From Earliella scabrosa (taxonomy: Eukaryota > Basidiomycota > Agaricomycetes > Polyporales > Polyporaceae): DNA of 64,000 nt. The position numbers and the translations under genes are program-made. Each line of letters begins with the position of its first letter. The stretch's first letter is position 1. The DNA is taken from positions 1,178,001-1,242,000 of the forward strand of contig JABYQQ010000006.1 of assembly GCA_022605405.1 (NCBI GenBank), in the 5' to 3' direction. This document shows, piece after piece, positions 34,444 through 44,692 of this stretch. The notes below the pieces were generated by a model, which saw only the letters and a program-made list of their open reading frames with translations, ran no database searches and was not told where the DNA came from.

Positions 34444-35451
34444 TTATACCCTTGTGTCCCAGGATACACAGCCGGAGGGGTTGGGATCTCCATTCCGGCC
34501 AGTTTCTCACCCAGCATCACCACGCTCGCCCATGTCTCAATCACCTATACGTGCACACCAGACTCCTCCCCCCCATCCAATCTGCACCTATTCCACCACC
34601 ACCTCTTCAGCGACATCCACAACCTCAGCCGCTTCCTGACTATCAGCACAACACACCAGAGCCGGAGGACGAACCTGATCCAGAGGTTGGATATACAGAG
34701 GAAACTGGAGCACCCAAGATAGCTCGCATCAATGATGTCAAGATGGTGCAGCTCTGTATTGAAGAGATGAAGGCAGCCACTCTGGAGAACTCTGGAATGT
34801 CTCAAGAGTCCATCGAGCGCATGCGGAACCCACGCGCATATTCACAGCGAACTGTCACACCATTCGAGTTGTGTGGGCTCCGTATGTATCTTGCACGTGG
34901 AGACTCGTCAGAGGCCAATTTCCAGGATCACCATTTTGCTTTTGCAGAACTACATCCGGAGGATAACATCCCCTCCTATGACCAGATCAAAGCCAAGATT
35001 GTCAAACTGACTGGCATTGAGCCTGTTGTTCACCACATGTGTGTCAACAGCTGCCTTGCTTACACTGGTCCATTCAAAACCTACACACATTGTCCTATCT
35101 GTCACACTCGAGAACCACGATTTGAGCCTAGACGGGATGCGAAGGGAAATCAGGTACCACGGAAGACATTCTACACATTTCCTCTAGGACCTCAGCTTCA
35201 GAACCAGTGGTCCTCCGTGGAAAATGCCCGGCTGATGCGACATCGCCGGGATCTTACAAGAAAAATCCGCGAAGGATCTGTGCCTCTGGACCGAATCTCC
35301 GATCTCTTCTATGGATCCGAATATCTGGATGCGCACGACATCAAGGATGATGACATGGTTGTGCTTCTCTCTATCGATGGAGCACAGCTGTATGCAAACA
35401 AGTCATCGGACTGCTGGTTTCTCATTTGGGTCATCTTCGATCTCTCTCCTG

Positions 35452-36703
35452 CATCAGCAAAAGTGACCCAGGCTGGCATCGCCATGACATGCACATGTCA
35501 GGCTCACCCGGGCGACCAGAATTACCAGCGCTGGGTACATCATGACAAGCATTTGTCATGCACCTCTTGGACATGTCATATTCGCCATTCTGGCCATGAC
35601 TCGCCAGACTGGTAATACATACCACCGGTGGTAGGATATTGTCAGACTTGCCAGGCATTATAATTGCAAGAGCTCGGATCAATCAAATGTTATTACGGGT
35701 TGCGTCGCCATGCTGGGGTTTCAGGGGTCTCGCGGGGATATTCGGGAATAATAGTCATTTTATTGGAAACCCGGCGGACAAACTCCACAGTTGTACAGAT
35801 AATACAAATGACGACCTAATGCCGTTATACACAGCCAATCAATAACAGTCTACTTACAGTGACATACTCACAACCCACGAGAAGAAACAGAAGGACTTAC
35901 CGGTCAAGAGGGTATCAATTGCAGGAGAGACTCACCGGTACACAGAGGGACTTACCGTTGTTACTTATGTATCTGCAAGTACCGGGTACGCACCTGGGAT
36001 CGGACTGACTCCAACAGATACCGACGTTACCTTAGATAAGAAGGTTGCATTGGGGACTTCGCCACGGAGGGGAGAACAAAGGGGATGAGGGAGAGTGCGC
36101 ATCTTGGGAGCCCATTTTATGTGGCAGCGAACGCGCGTGCTGGGCAGCTGAATAAGACCGATGGCGCAATCGTCGGATGCTGCTTGGCATCGGCCTCACC
36201 CACCCGACAAGCGGCATATGGCGCAGCGCGCTAAGTAGAGTCTTACTAGAGAAAGGTGATGTAATTACCCGTGCTGGTATATGGCTGGTAAGAGTGCTAC
36301 CAGAGCTGGTGAATTACACGCTCAGGTGAGCCCTGGGTCGGTTCCGATATCTGGGAATTCGGGGTGGCTAGATAATTTCCGACCGGCGCTTCAATACTGG
36401 AAGGTCATGGGCCCGACATCGAACAGATATCGGGCAAAGCGATATGGGCTCGATGACTAGGCGCTGGCCGCCAGATCACCGCCCAATATCCAAAGTTGCA
36501 CCCACAGATAACTTCCGACCAGATATCCCAGGCTCCCAGCGCACACCTGGGCGTGTATTGGCATGTCCACCAGCACTGATGGTAACTGACGAAGCACTTG
36601 CCAAGATGGAATATTTATCGCCAGTCAGGCTCTTATCTTATCAAGTTCACCCGTACTGAACTTAATTACCCGCACTTACCTGACGGCGTCACTTTTGCTG
36701 ATG
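35452..36703. mobile_element. 1,252-bp non-autonomous element with 16-bp inverted repeats
   Basis: Ends are CATCAGCAAAAGTGAC (35452-35467) and its exact reverse complement (36688-36703), flanked by a TG duplication (35450-35451 and 36704-36705). Deleting the element and one TG restores the transposase frame, which confirms the borders. No gene inside; the left half contains short palindromes around ACATGTCA. The 2-bp duplication does not point to one superfamily. Confidence 0.88.
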
Positions 36704-38812
36704 TGACCACCGTTACAAGAAACGGTACGTTCTTCCAGGAGGTGTCATTCCTGGCCCCAAAAAGCCCAAAAATCTCGACTCTTTTCTATTTCCCTCCTTC
36801 TATCATGTTGCTGCCATTCAGCGCGAAGGCCTCCAAATATGGGACACCGCAGAACGACGTCTCTTCAAATCCATGGTTCATGTGGTCTTTGGAACTTCAG
36901 ACAGTCCTGGTCTGGCCTATCTCAGTGGAGGTGTGGGTCACCAAGGCCACTGTGGTTGTCGCCGATTCTGCGGTGCACCCGGACGTCGCAAAGACGATGG
37001 GTCCACCTACTATCCAGTGATGTTGTGCCCTGACCACTTCAACGTTCAAGGTTCAACACATCCAGATCTTTCTATGCGCCAAGAACCAGAGAGTAGCAAG
37101 AAGGTCTGCGAACGTTATGCAGCCAACATTGCTCAAGTCATTGCAGCTACCACACAGGCCCAGTACGAGCGCATCCGCCTTCATACAGGGCTTGGCAAAC
37201 CATGCCTGTTCAGCGGGCTGAAGATGTCTTTCCCCGTTCCAGCCTGCTTCCCTCTGGACCACATGCATCTCCTTGCTCTCAACATTACCGATCTCATCCT
37301 TGCTCTCTTACGTGCCACCATTCTCTGTGAGCCTACTGACAGCAAACTGTCATGGATTTGGGCCGTACTTGCATCCAAGGATGTATGGGCTGCCCATGGC
37401 TTGCTCGTCGAGTTAGCTGCTCAATATCTGCCTGGCTCATTCCACCGCCCTCCTCGCAATCCTGCAGACAAGATATCCAGTGGATTCAAGGCCTGGGAGT
37501 GGCAGCTCTATGTGTATGGATTGCTCCCTGGTCTGCTCAGACACCTCATGCAGGGTGACAATCTTGAAAGATACTATAAGCATTTCTGCCATTTGGTTGC
37601 AGGTGAGTGGCAATATTGTTGTGAATATACATTTGCTTATATATATATACCCTACAGGCGCACGCGTGGCCTTCCAACGAGCACCCCATGTTGATGATCT
37701 TCTACCAGCCCACTTGCATTTTTTGGAGTTCATAGAGGACCTTGAACACCTCTACTACCAGCGGCGTGCAGACCGCATCCACTTCATACGCCCTTGTGTT
37801 CATCTTCTTGGTCACATCATCCCAGAGATCTATCGTGCAGGTCCAGGTGCAAGCTACTCTCAGTGGACAACAGAGAACTACATCGGCAATATCACACGCG
37901 AGATGAAGCAGGATGTCACTCCCTATGCCAATCTGGCAGAGCGTGCTGCACGCCGTGCTCAGGTGTGTGTGATTGACATATGATAATTAATGTGTCAATA
38001 AGAGTAACTGAGATGCTTGGCCAGCTCATTGCGCTGCAGGCAATATTTCCTACGCTAGACCGAACTCCACCTCTCAATCCCCCGACTGCAATTGCTTGTG
38101 GTGAGGGATATTGGATTATGCCCGCCATGGAACGAACAGCACACAAAATTGAGGTAGCAAGTGAGATTCAGGCAATCCACCGCTACCTTCGCACTGTAGG
38201 CCACACAGACATTGATCCAGCCTGGATCCCTTGGTTCAGAAAGTGGGCACGCCTGCGCATTCCGACAGGTCAGATCGTGCGGACAGCATGGAAGGAATGT
38301 GACTGGGAGGAGAAGGGACGTAGTGTTCGTCGGGCCCGCATGATCAAGGTATGCATGCATATAATTATCCACTACCAACATCAGTTCATTAACTCACTCT
38401 GGCACCCAGGACACCAAGGATCGTTTCGGAGAAGTTCAATATTTCTTTCAGATGCAAATTCGTGGAGTGGTCAAGACGTTTGCGATGGTCACGACCTTCT
38501 CGGCACCTGATGTGGAGATCCTCCGCAGCTCGTGCAACGTCCTACGGGCATGTACATTCCAACGGGATTCCCAAGTGATGGTCCCGGTAGAGGACATTGC
38601 CGCTGGTGTTGCAATGGTACCGCTACCACTTACGGAAACCGAGAAGGTGTTGCCAAACACAGCCGCGCTCGAGCGCGATCGCTTCTTTGTGGTCGAGAAG
38701 CCGGGCCTGGATATCGCTATGTTGCGAGGGGAATGGGAGGATGCACACGATGAGAAGGAGGACGCAGACTCTGACTGATTGTTGGCAAATGCATCGACTG
38801 TTTTACTCTATT

Positions 38813-40121
38813 CTATTCCTCACGCTGTCGCTTGCGCGCCTTGTTCTCCCTGGCGCTCTTCAACCCAGCTTCCTCCGAGACCACATACCGTGAGGACGAC
38901 GCCTTCCTGGTACTCGCAAGCGAGGGCGGACATTGGTGTGAGACAAAGCCCGAAGGACCAGCCAGAGGGTCCGTGCACGGTTGAATTTGCGGATCCGGTC
39001 TGAGGAGGTCGAGCGGCGCAAGTGCGTCGTGCACTTGCGTGGGATCCAGCCGTCCGGCCTCGAGAGCACGAGCCCGGCGTGCCTCAAGCACGCGAGCGAT
39101 CGGGGATTCGAGCGCGCTAGCAACAGGAGCTTCGAGGGTGCGAGTAAGCGGGGTTTCGAGAGCGCGTGCAAGCGGGGCCTCGAGGGCGCGCGCAAGCGGG
39201 GTCTGAAGGGCGCACACAAGCGGGGTCTCGAGAGCGCATGCGAGCGGGGTTTCGAGAGCGCGTGCGAGCCGGGTTTCGAGGCCGTGAGTCAGCCGCGTCT
39301 CAAGCATCCGAGCGAGAGGGTTTTCAAGAGCACGAGCCACGGGGTCCACCAGTTGGGCTGAGAGTATGACAGCAAGCGGACTGACAAGTTGGGCGACCAA
39401 TCCGGATGGCGCGGAAGGCTCCGCCATAAGTTGCCTTACAAGCCTCTCGACTATCCCATCCCCGAGCCTCTGCGCAAGCGCATCTCCAAGTGGGCGAACG
39501 AGGGCGTTTGAGACAGGACGCACCAGCCCCTCGACAAGTCGATCCTCGAGTGCGCGGGCGAGGCGGTCTTCGATGGTGTCGGCTACGCGATCGGCTAGAG
39601 TTGTGTGGAGGCGTGCCTCGAGATCTTGCAGGAAGGTGCTCGACGCGCCGAGCAGCGTCTCTTGCACCCTGGCAGCGACCACTTCGATGTGCCGATCGAC
39701 CTCCTCCGAGGGCGCCCGAGAGCAAATTTGGGAGCTCGGGAGCACAATGAGTTGAGCCGGCGAAGGTGAGGATGCGCGCTCCGTGAGAGACAGAGCACGC
39801 TCGGCGATCGTGTGGCATGCACGGAGGTCGAGCAGGATCTGTCCGTAGTCGACAGATTGCGTCAAGTCGCCCGAGAGTTCGCAGGCTGCACGCGCAGATA
39901 GGCTTGCCAGATCAAGCAGCGCGGTGATCACCTCGACGATCTTCCCATCGCCCTCGATCCGCCCAAGGCTTTGGCTGAGGCGATGCGCTTCCAAGAGAAA
40001 GTCGGCCTCGAGGTACTCCCGTCTGAGACAACGGGGAATCAGTACAGCCCAAAGGGGGAGAGTGGCGCGCTCACTGTGTCTCTGTGAGGCCGTCAGTGTG
40101 CGGCGTTCCGGGAGGTGTCAT
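38813..40121 (-). CDS. Transposon accessory protein with octapeptide repeats (418 aa)
   Basis: Exon 40075..40121 joins 38813..40022 through a 52-nt intron (GTGAGC donor, CTCAG acceptor), starting at ATG 40121. The N-terminal third is helical and leucine-rich (LLDLASLSARAACEL). Residues about 180-330 are built from degenerate 8-residue repeats of the type LARALETP, encoded by 24-bp DNA repeats. The C-terminus is basic (RENKARKRQRE). The repeats suggest an extended amphipathic or coiled structure. The stop lies 35 bp from the transposase stop, so the two genes are convergent and tightly packed, arguing that this gene belongs to the element. No known domain; a DNA-binding or scaffolding partner is only a guess. 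Confidence 0.7.
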
Positions 40122-40352
40122 GTCGTATCCTGACGATGGGCCGTTGTAGGACGAGCAGCGAGAGCGACGCGAGAGCAGGCCGATGGAGGAGAAGGAGACA
40201 CAGAGAATTTGCGTAAGTCTCCAATCCGACATATGCCGCGCGCGATCACGTGATCTCGGCCCCACAAATCTGCTGGCGTGTCGACACCTCGTCTTCGTCT
40301 TACCACCACCTCCTCTCTACGCCCATCCGTTATAATCGCTACAAATTCTGTA
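40122..40352. promoter_or_regulatory. Bidirectional promoter of the two accessory genes
   Basis: 231 bp separate the divergent start codons. It holds a 12-bp perfect palindrome, GATCACGTGATC (40244-40255), with a CACGTG core, roughly central. No good TATA box was found. Confidence 0.45.
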
Positions 40353-43300
40353 ATGTCTTATATGCGCTCACACTCACTGGGGGCGCCGATCGACTTGTAC
40401 CTCGCAGGTCGAGCCCATCAAGACCCCCGCAACAGAGCCGCGACGCTGTCGCCCGACGTCGGACGCGAGTATCGCGGGAGCGTCACCACGCCTGCGCCGA
40501 TGTACGAGCGATACGCGCCGTATCCCACCCGACATGGACCCGAGGGCATGGCGAGGAACCAGCAGGAGCGAGGTGACATGGACGGACACATAGGGTCAGC
40601 GGTATGTCTCTATCACATACCTCCGTTGCGTCTCAGGTATATAGTAGATGTCATTTCCCTTTTTTAGTCCCTAGACCCCCCTGAACACTTCCCCAAGACC
40701 CCTCGTACGCCCCACGGCATGCATGACGCCCACGAGGTGCCCATATGGTGGGTATATGCGCGCATACACCCACCTTTTCGCACGAAACTCACATCCGTTC
40801 TTCTAGGGATGTCCGTAATCGTCACGACCCGGCCACATTGCCCCTGCAGCACCCCGAAATCCCACCCCCAGGTAAGAGCTACCGTGTCCCCCATACATCC
40901 ACGCTGATGTATGAATTAGGTGACTCGCACGGCCACTGCGGCTCGCTGGAGACCCTCGACATCCTCTCCCGCTTCAACGCGCCTAGGGAATAGCAAGGGT
41001 TTGAAAAACCCTGAGGGTTTGCAAGGGTACGGACCAAGGGTAAGGGTAAGGGTTGACTTCTCAAGACCCTTGTCAAACCCTTGACCCTTGGCAAGGGTTG
41101 AAGGGTTTGATCAATGTGTGTATATGGACCCTATACACTCTAGTAAGTCACACTGTGTGGTTAGCTAATCACAGTAAGTATTGAACCATAGTATCAATGT
41201 GGATCTAGGAGGCTTTATACACACTGAAGAGCACTTATTCAGACATTGCCAAGGCCCTATGACCTTCTTTTACATGGAAGCCCTCAAGGGTTGTGAAGGG
41301 TTTCACTGAAGGGTAAGGGTAAGGGTCAGGAAATCTGGACCCTTGCTCAAACCCTTGACCCTTGTCAAGGGTAAGGGTTTTGAAGGGTAAGGGTAAGGGT
41401 GAGTGTGAAAATACCCAAGGGTCACCCTTGCTATTCCCTAAACGCGCCCATCAACCCGGATGGCACGTTCGTCGACATCCTGCGCCGCCGCGAGGATTTC
41501 CCCCACGTACGTGAGTCTAACGATGATATGTCAGAAGCTCACACTCCCACAGGTCCCCTACTGGTTTCCGGCTGACTGGGACAACCGCCCAAAGCCAGTC
41601 ACCGCCCCCGGGCAACTGAAACCCACAGGCGGCTACACAAGACTCAAGGCAGGCGAGAACGCCCAATGTGGCTACATCACACAGCCCGATGGGACACCCA
41701 TAACCGCGGCGCGCGCGCAGGAAATTCGTGGATACCAGTACCAATTCCACCGCGACTTCGCCCTCGAGTTCGGCCCCGAGAAGCTTCCGACCAGCTGGGT
41801 CAAAGGCGCAACGACCGAACACAAGGAAAGCTACTACAGTTACATGAAGGCGCGATCACTCGAATGTCAAGTCTGCTACCGTACCTGGTTCGCCGAACGC
41901 ATCGCCATCGACAACTACCCGCAATGGCGCCTGCAGTACCTCGCCGGCCTCGACATTGATGACTACCCCGACATGGACGACGATCCACCGGAGCTCGCGA
42001 GGGACGACATCGACGATGATGTGCCCGACAACACCTCGACAGCCAATCGGCGTGCGAAGCGACCGGCCAACTCACGCAAGAACCACGTCACTGCACGAGA
42101 GCGCAAGGCGCTCCGCAAGGCGATCATCCACGCCAAGAAACAGATGGGCAAGCGTAAGGCTGCACGGAGGGGTCGCGCCAAAGGCAAGGGCAAGGCGACA
42201 GGTAAGCCGCGCCGGTCCCAACCCGATAGTACTACTAATTCCGTTCTCTCAGCTAATTCAGAGAGCGAGCTTGAGTACGCAGACCCCGAGCCAGAGGCCC
42301 GCATTGACGAAGCGCCGTTCGTCATCGACGAGCGTGCTGACGAACCAGCAAACGCGCCGGCGAACACCACCCTTCCGCGCAGTCCGCTTTCGGTCGACCT
42401 CCCGACGCCGGTGGCTGCGACGCCACTCACGGCCGAGGTCACCCCAGCCCCGGCCTCTCAATTTGCGCCGCCAGCACGAGAGGCCCTCGCGACGCCCGCG
42501 CCCGACATCCCTCCTCCCGGAGACATAGATACCTCGATCAGTGCCCCGCGCGAACCCGCCACGCCCACCAACATCCCCGAAGTCATGCGCGTGCCCGACG
42601 CCAACGACCTGGCCAGCGATTCTCATCTCGGCCCCATCAATGCCGAGAGCGTCGCCGCCGACATCGCACCCGGTCCCGCGCCTCCTGCTGATGTCCAGGA
42701 ACATATCCACACGGCCCTAACCAGTGCGCGGACCCACTCCGAGACCGCGGGACGTGCAAACAACCACATCCGGAACCCTTTGTACGTACACGCACCCCAC
42801 GCGCCCATCTTACTCACCCCACTGTTGTTCCAGCACCGCGATGGTGACCCTTCCGGCGCCCGTCCGTGCGCCCGTCCCCGCCGCAGCCATCGGGCTGCCC
42901 ATCCCGTTGAACCAAGACACGAAGAAGAAGCGCACCAGGAAACCCAAGGCCGCCCCATGGCCGCCTGTAGCCCCCGCCAATGCCCCGCAGAAGTAGGTAT
43001 CAGAACACGCCTCTACGTCGCAGCGCTGACATGTCTTGTACCACAGGGATGTCTGTGCGGTCCTATGGTACAAGATCTACGAAGGCACGCGAGACGCTTT
43101 CGAGTCCTTCTACACTGAGTTGCGCACGGATGCCGCGCGCAAGGTACGTGTCGCGCTCATCAGACTTGTGCCGCGCTCACATGACATTCCAGAGATGGTA
43201 CAAGAAGGCATTAGCGGACCAAATTGAGAATGGCGCGGTACGTCCACGACGTGTCCCGCCTTGTCTACTCACTGACCCAGATACAGGACACTGTCACCGC

Positions 43301-43412
43301 CGCAAACACTCTATCCGCCACGGTATGTGCTACACGTCTCATGTAGTCTATGTTGCTGACATTGGTATGCATACAGGTCCCACTCGAGCACGAACAAGCG
43401 GCCGGCGAGTAA
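40353..43412 (+). CDS. Transposon accessory protein, Pro/Ala-rich (721 aa once the nested element is removed)
   Basis: Exons 40353..40601, 40668..40747, 40807..40983 + 41449..41506, 41553..42781, 42834..42992, 43047..43143, 43193..43237, 43287..43322 and 43377..43412 total 722 codons. The 457-bp element at 40984-41440 splits the third exon; removing it and one 8-bp repeat restores FNAPINPDGTFVDILRRRED. The N-terminal 230 residues are conserved-looking and aromatic (VPYWFPADWDNRPKP), then a region with VCYRTWF, an acidic patch, a strongly basic Lys/Arg block near 300, a long Pro/Ala-rich stretch, and a C-terminal Trp/Tyr domain (CAVLWYKIYEGTRDAF). I know no function for it; the basic block suggests DNA binding. 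With the insertion, the frame stops at 40991. Confidence 0.72.
40984..41440. mobile_element. 457-bp hAT-like MITE with AAGGGT repeats
   Basis: Terminal inverted repeats TAGGGAATAGCAAGGGT and its complement are flanked by a perfect 8-bp duplication AACGCGCC (40976-40983 and 41441-41448). An 8-bp duplication with a TAGGG end fits hAT elements. The inside is filled with AAGGGT/ACCCTT runs on both strands that can fold back; they resemble the TTAGGG telomere unit. No coding capacity. Confidence 0.9.
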
Positions 43413-43424
43413 GTACAGCGATTC

Positions 43425-43665
43425 GGGCGGGTGCACGAGCAGGCAGGTGCACGAGCAGGCGGGCGCACGAGCAGGCGGGCGAGCGAGAGAGCGGGCGGGC
43501 GAGCGAGAGAGCGGGCGGGCGAGCGAGAGGGCGGGTGCGCGAGCGGGCGGGCGGGTGCGCGAGCGGGCGGGCGAGCGAGAGAGCGGGCGGGCAGGTGCGC
43601 GAGGGGGCGGGCGGGCGGGTGCGCGAGGGGGCGGGTGTGGGCGAGGGGGCGGGCGGGCGCGCGCT
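43425..43665 (+). repeat. Right subterminal GC-rich tandem array
   Basis: Irregular repeats of GAGCGGGCGGGC, GCACGAGCAGGCG and GCGAGCGAGAG type, open in several frames on both strands because of composition. Mirrors the array near the left end of the element. Confidence 0.8.
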
Positions 43666-43782
43666 CCATGTATTCCTATTGCAAGTGTATCGCTAGAGAC
43701 TTATAGAGACAGACCGAGACATACAGAGACCTTACGAGACCTGTGGACACCTCCCGAGACCTAATGCAAACAGGAAGGCATA

Positions 43783-43932
43783 CTGTACCATTTCGATCTA
43801 TTCGACCAGCACGTGACTTTTTTATTTTTCCGACAAATCTCCAAAATCCCCAAAAATCGAAAGAAAATTCCTAGCGGTGTTTCCGAAAATCGAGTGTGAC
43901 CGTGACTGGTCGAATAGATCGAAATGGTACAG
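43783..43932. mobile_element. 150-bp MITE with TA duplication
   Basis: Inverted repeats of about 27 bp starting CTGTACCATTTCGATCTATT at both ends, flanked by TA (43781-43782 and 43933-43934). A TA target fits Tc1/mariner. It lies inside the 11.5-kb element, between the right subterminal array and the right end. Borders could shift by one or two bases because the repeats continue into the flanking TA. Confidence 0.75.
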
Positions 43933-44087
43933 TATATTGATGGTTCTACCTAAGCCGGATACATGGAGGGACCGCGCGAGATGCATGGACATCGCGCGAG
44001 ACAGATGGAGACCGTCCCTGATCTGTATTATAGGCCTTTTTGGATGTCTCCATCTGTCTCTGCCCTTCGCGGGAGGTATGTGCTGTC

Positions 44088-44142
44088 AGAGACCGCCGGA
44101 GACCGACGGAGAGCGCCAGAGACTTTGTCGGTTCTCACTGGG
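44088..44142 (-). repeat. Right terminal inverted repeat of the 11.5-kb element
   Basis: Reverse complement of 32603-32657; the terminal 29 bp are identical. Confidence 0.88.
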
Positions 44143-44692
44143 CGTCAAGAGCGGGCCCTTCGTGAACCACACGGTCAACTTCGGGCCCTTCGACGACTCG
44201 ATCGCGTTCCAGAACATCCTCCCGCCGAACTGGCAGGCGCACACGCCGCACTGCCTCACGCGCGACCTGAACAACTACGTCGCGTCGCGGTACGGGAACC
44301 AGGACGTCGTGGACCGGCTGATGAACGCGAGCGATATCGTCGAGTTCCAGGGGAACCTGACCTCGTTCCCGACCGACGTCGACAACTTCGGGCCGCACGG
44401 CGGGTACCACGTCGCGCTGGGTAAGTCGATGGAGGACTTCTACGCGAGCCCGGGCGACCCGGCGTTCTACCTGCACCATGCGCAGGTGGACAGGACGTAT
44501 GCGCTGTGGCAGGACATCCAGCCGGGGTGCAGGCGGACGGCGCTGAATGGGACGCTGAGCTTTGGGTACACGGACGACACGCCGGAGGCGACGCTCGATA
44601 CGGTCCTGAACTGGGGCGTTTTGGGAAAGCCGAGGAAGATGGCGGAGCTTATGGACCCCATGGGTGGATACATGTGCTACCGCTACGAGTGA

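Larger units (their letters stand above)
33728..38778 (+). pseudogene. Plavaka-type transposase, frameshifted and interrupted
   Basis: Exons 33728..33917, 33981..34390, 34463..35451, 36706..37602, 37658..37962, 38025..38348 and 38410..38778, about 1,160 codons. Typical Plavaka blocks appear in order: an N-terminal Cys/His cluster (CNCEALCHG), a Ser/Pro-rich linker, HCPICHTREPR, DGAQLYANKSSDCWFLIWV, PGGVIPGPKKPKNLDSFLFP, HRPPRNPADKISSGFKAWEW, and SQWTTENYIGN. These transposases cut and paste DNA with an RNase H-like core. Two lesions: one extra C in the run 34568-34574 shifts the frame, and a 1,252-bp element sits in the sixth block. Removing that element gives GAC at the junction and continuous SPDHRYKKRYVLPGG. 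The rest of the frame is intact, so inactivation looks recent. Confidence 0.88.
32603..44142 (+). mobile_element. 11,540-bp three-gene DNA transposon in the tyrosinase gene
   Basis: Ends are inverted copies starting CCCAGTGAGAACCGACAAAG; 29 bp match perfectly and similarity continues to about 55 bp. Flanks carry CGTCAAG at 32596-32602 and 44143-44149, a 7-bp duplication (8 bp, GCGTCAAG, if one terminal G is counted as target). Inside are a Plavaka-type transposase (33728-38778), an accessory gene on the minus strand (38813-40121) and one on the plus strand (40353-43412), plus three nested smaller elements. Subterminal GC-rich arrays occur on both sides. Plavaka belongs to the CMC group, normally with 2-4 bp duplications, so the 7-bp duplication is unexpected. 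Confidence 0.88.
31952..44692 (+). pseudogene. Tyrosinase, split by an 11.5-kb transposon (358 aa when rejoined)
   Basis: Exons 31952..32070, 32138..32386, 32437..32602, then 44150..44692 after the insertion. Tyrosinases oxidise monophenols and o-diphenols with a type 3 copper pair. Residues 1-22 (MALARTLAVLCLLL start) look like a secretion signal. CuA histidines are H84, H92 and H101 (FLIWHRE); CuB are H261, H265 and H288 (GPHGGYH, FYLHHAQVDR). All six copper ligands are present, and the length fits small secreted fungal tyrosinases. The frame runs ...GCVK | SGPF... exactly across the target duplication, with no other damage. So the gene is disrupted but not decayed. Unless the element is spliced out or excised, the transcript ends in it with loss of CuB. 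Confidence 0.9.

Noticed and set aside
40353..41440. Genuine telomere sequence
   Set aside because: The AAGGGT units are interrupted, inverted and confined between inverted repeats with an 8-bp target duplication, so they belong to an inserted element.
43265..43764. Overlapping repeat-encoded ORFs on both strands
   Set aside because: Products of the GC-rich tandem array; they overlap the true last exons of the accessory gene.
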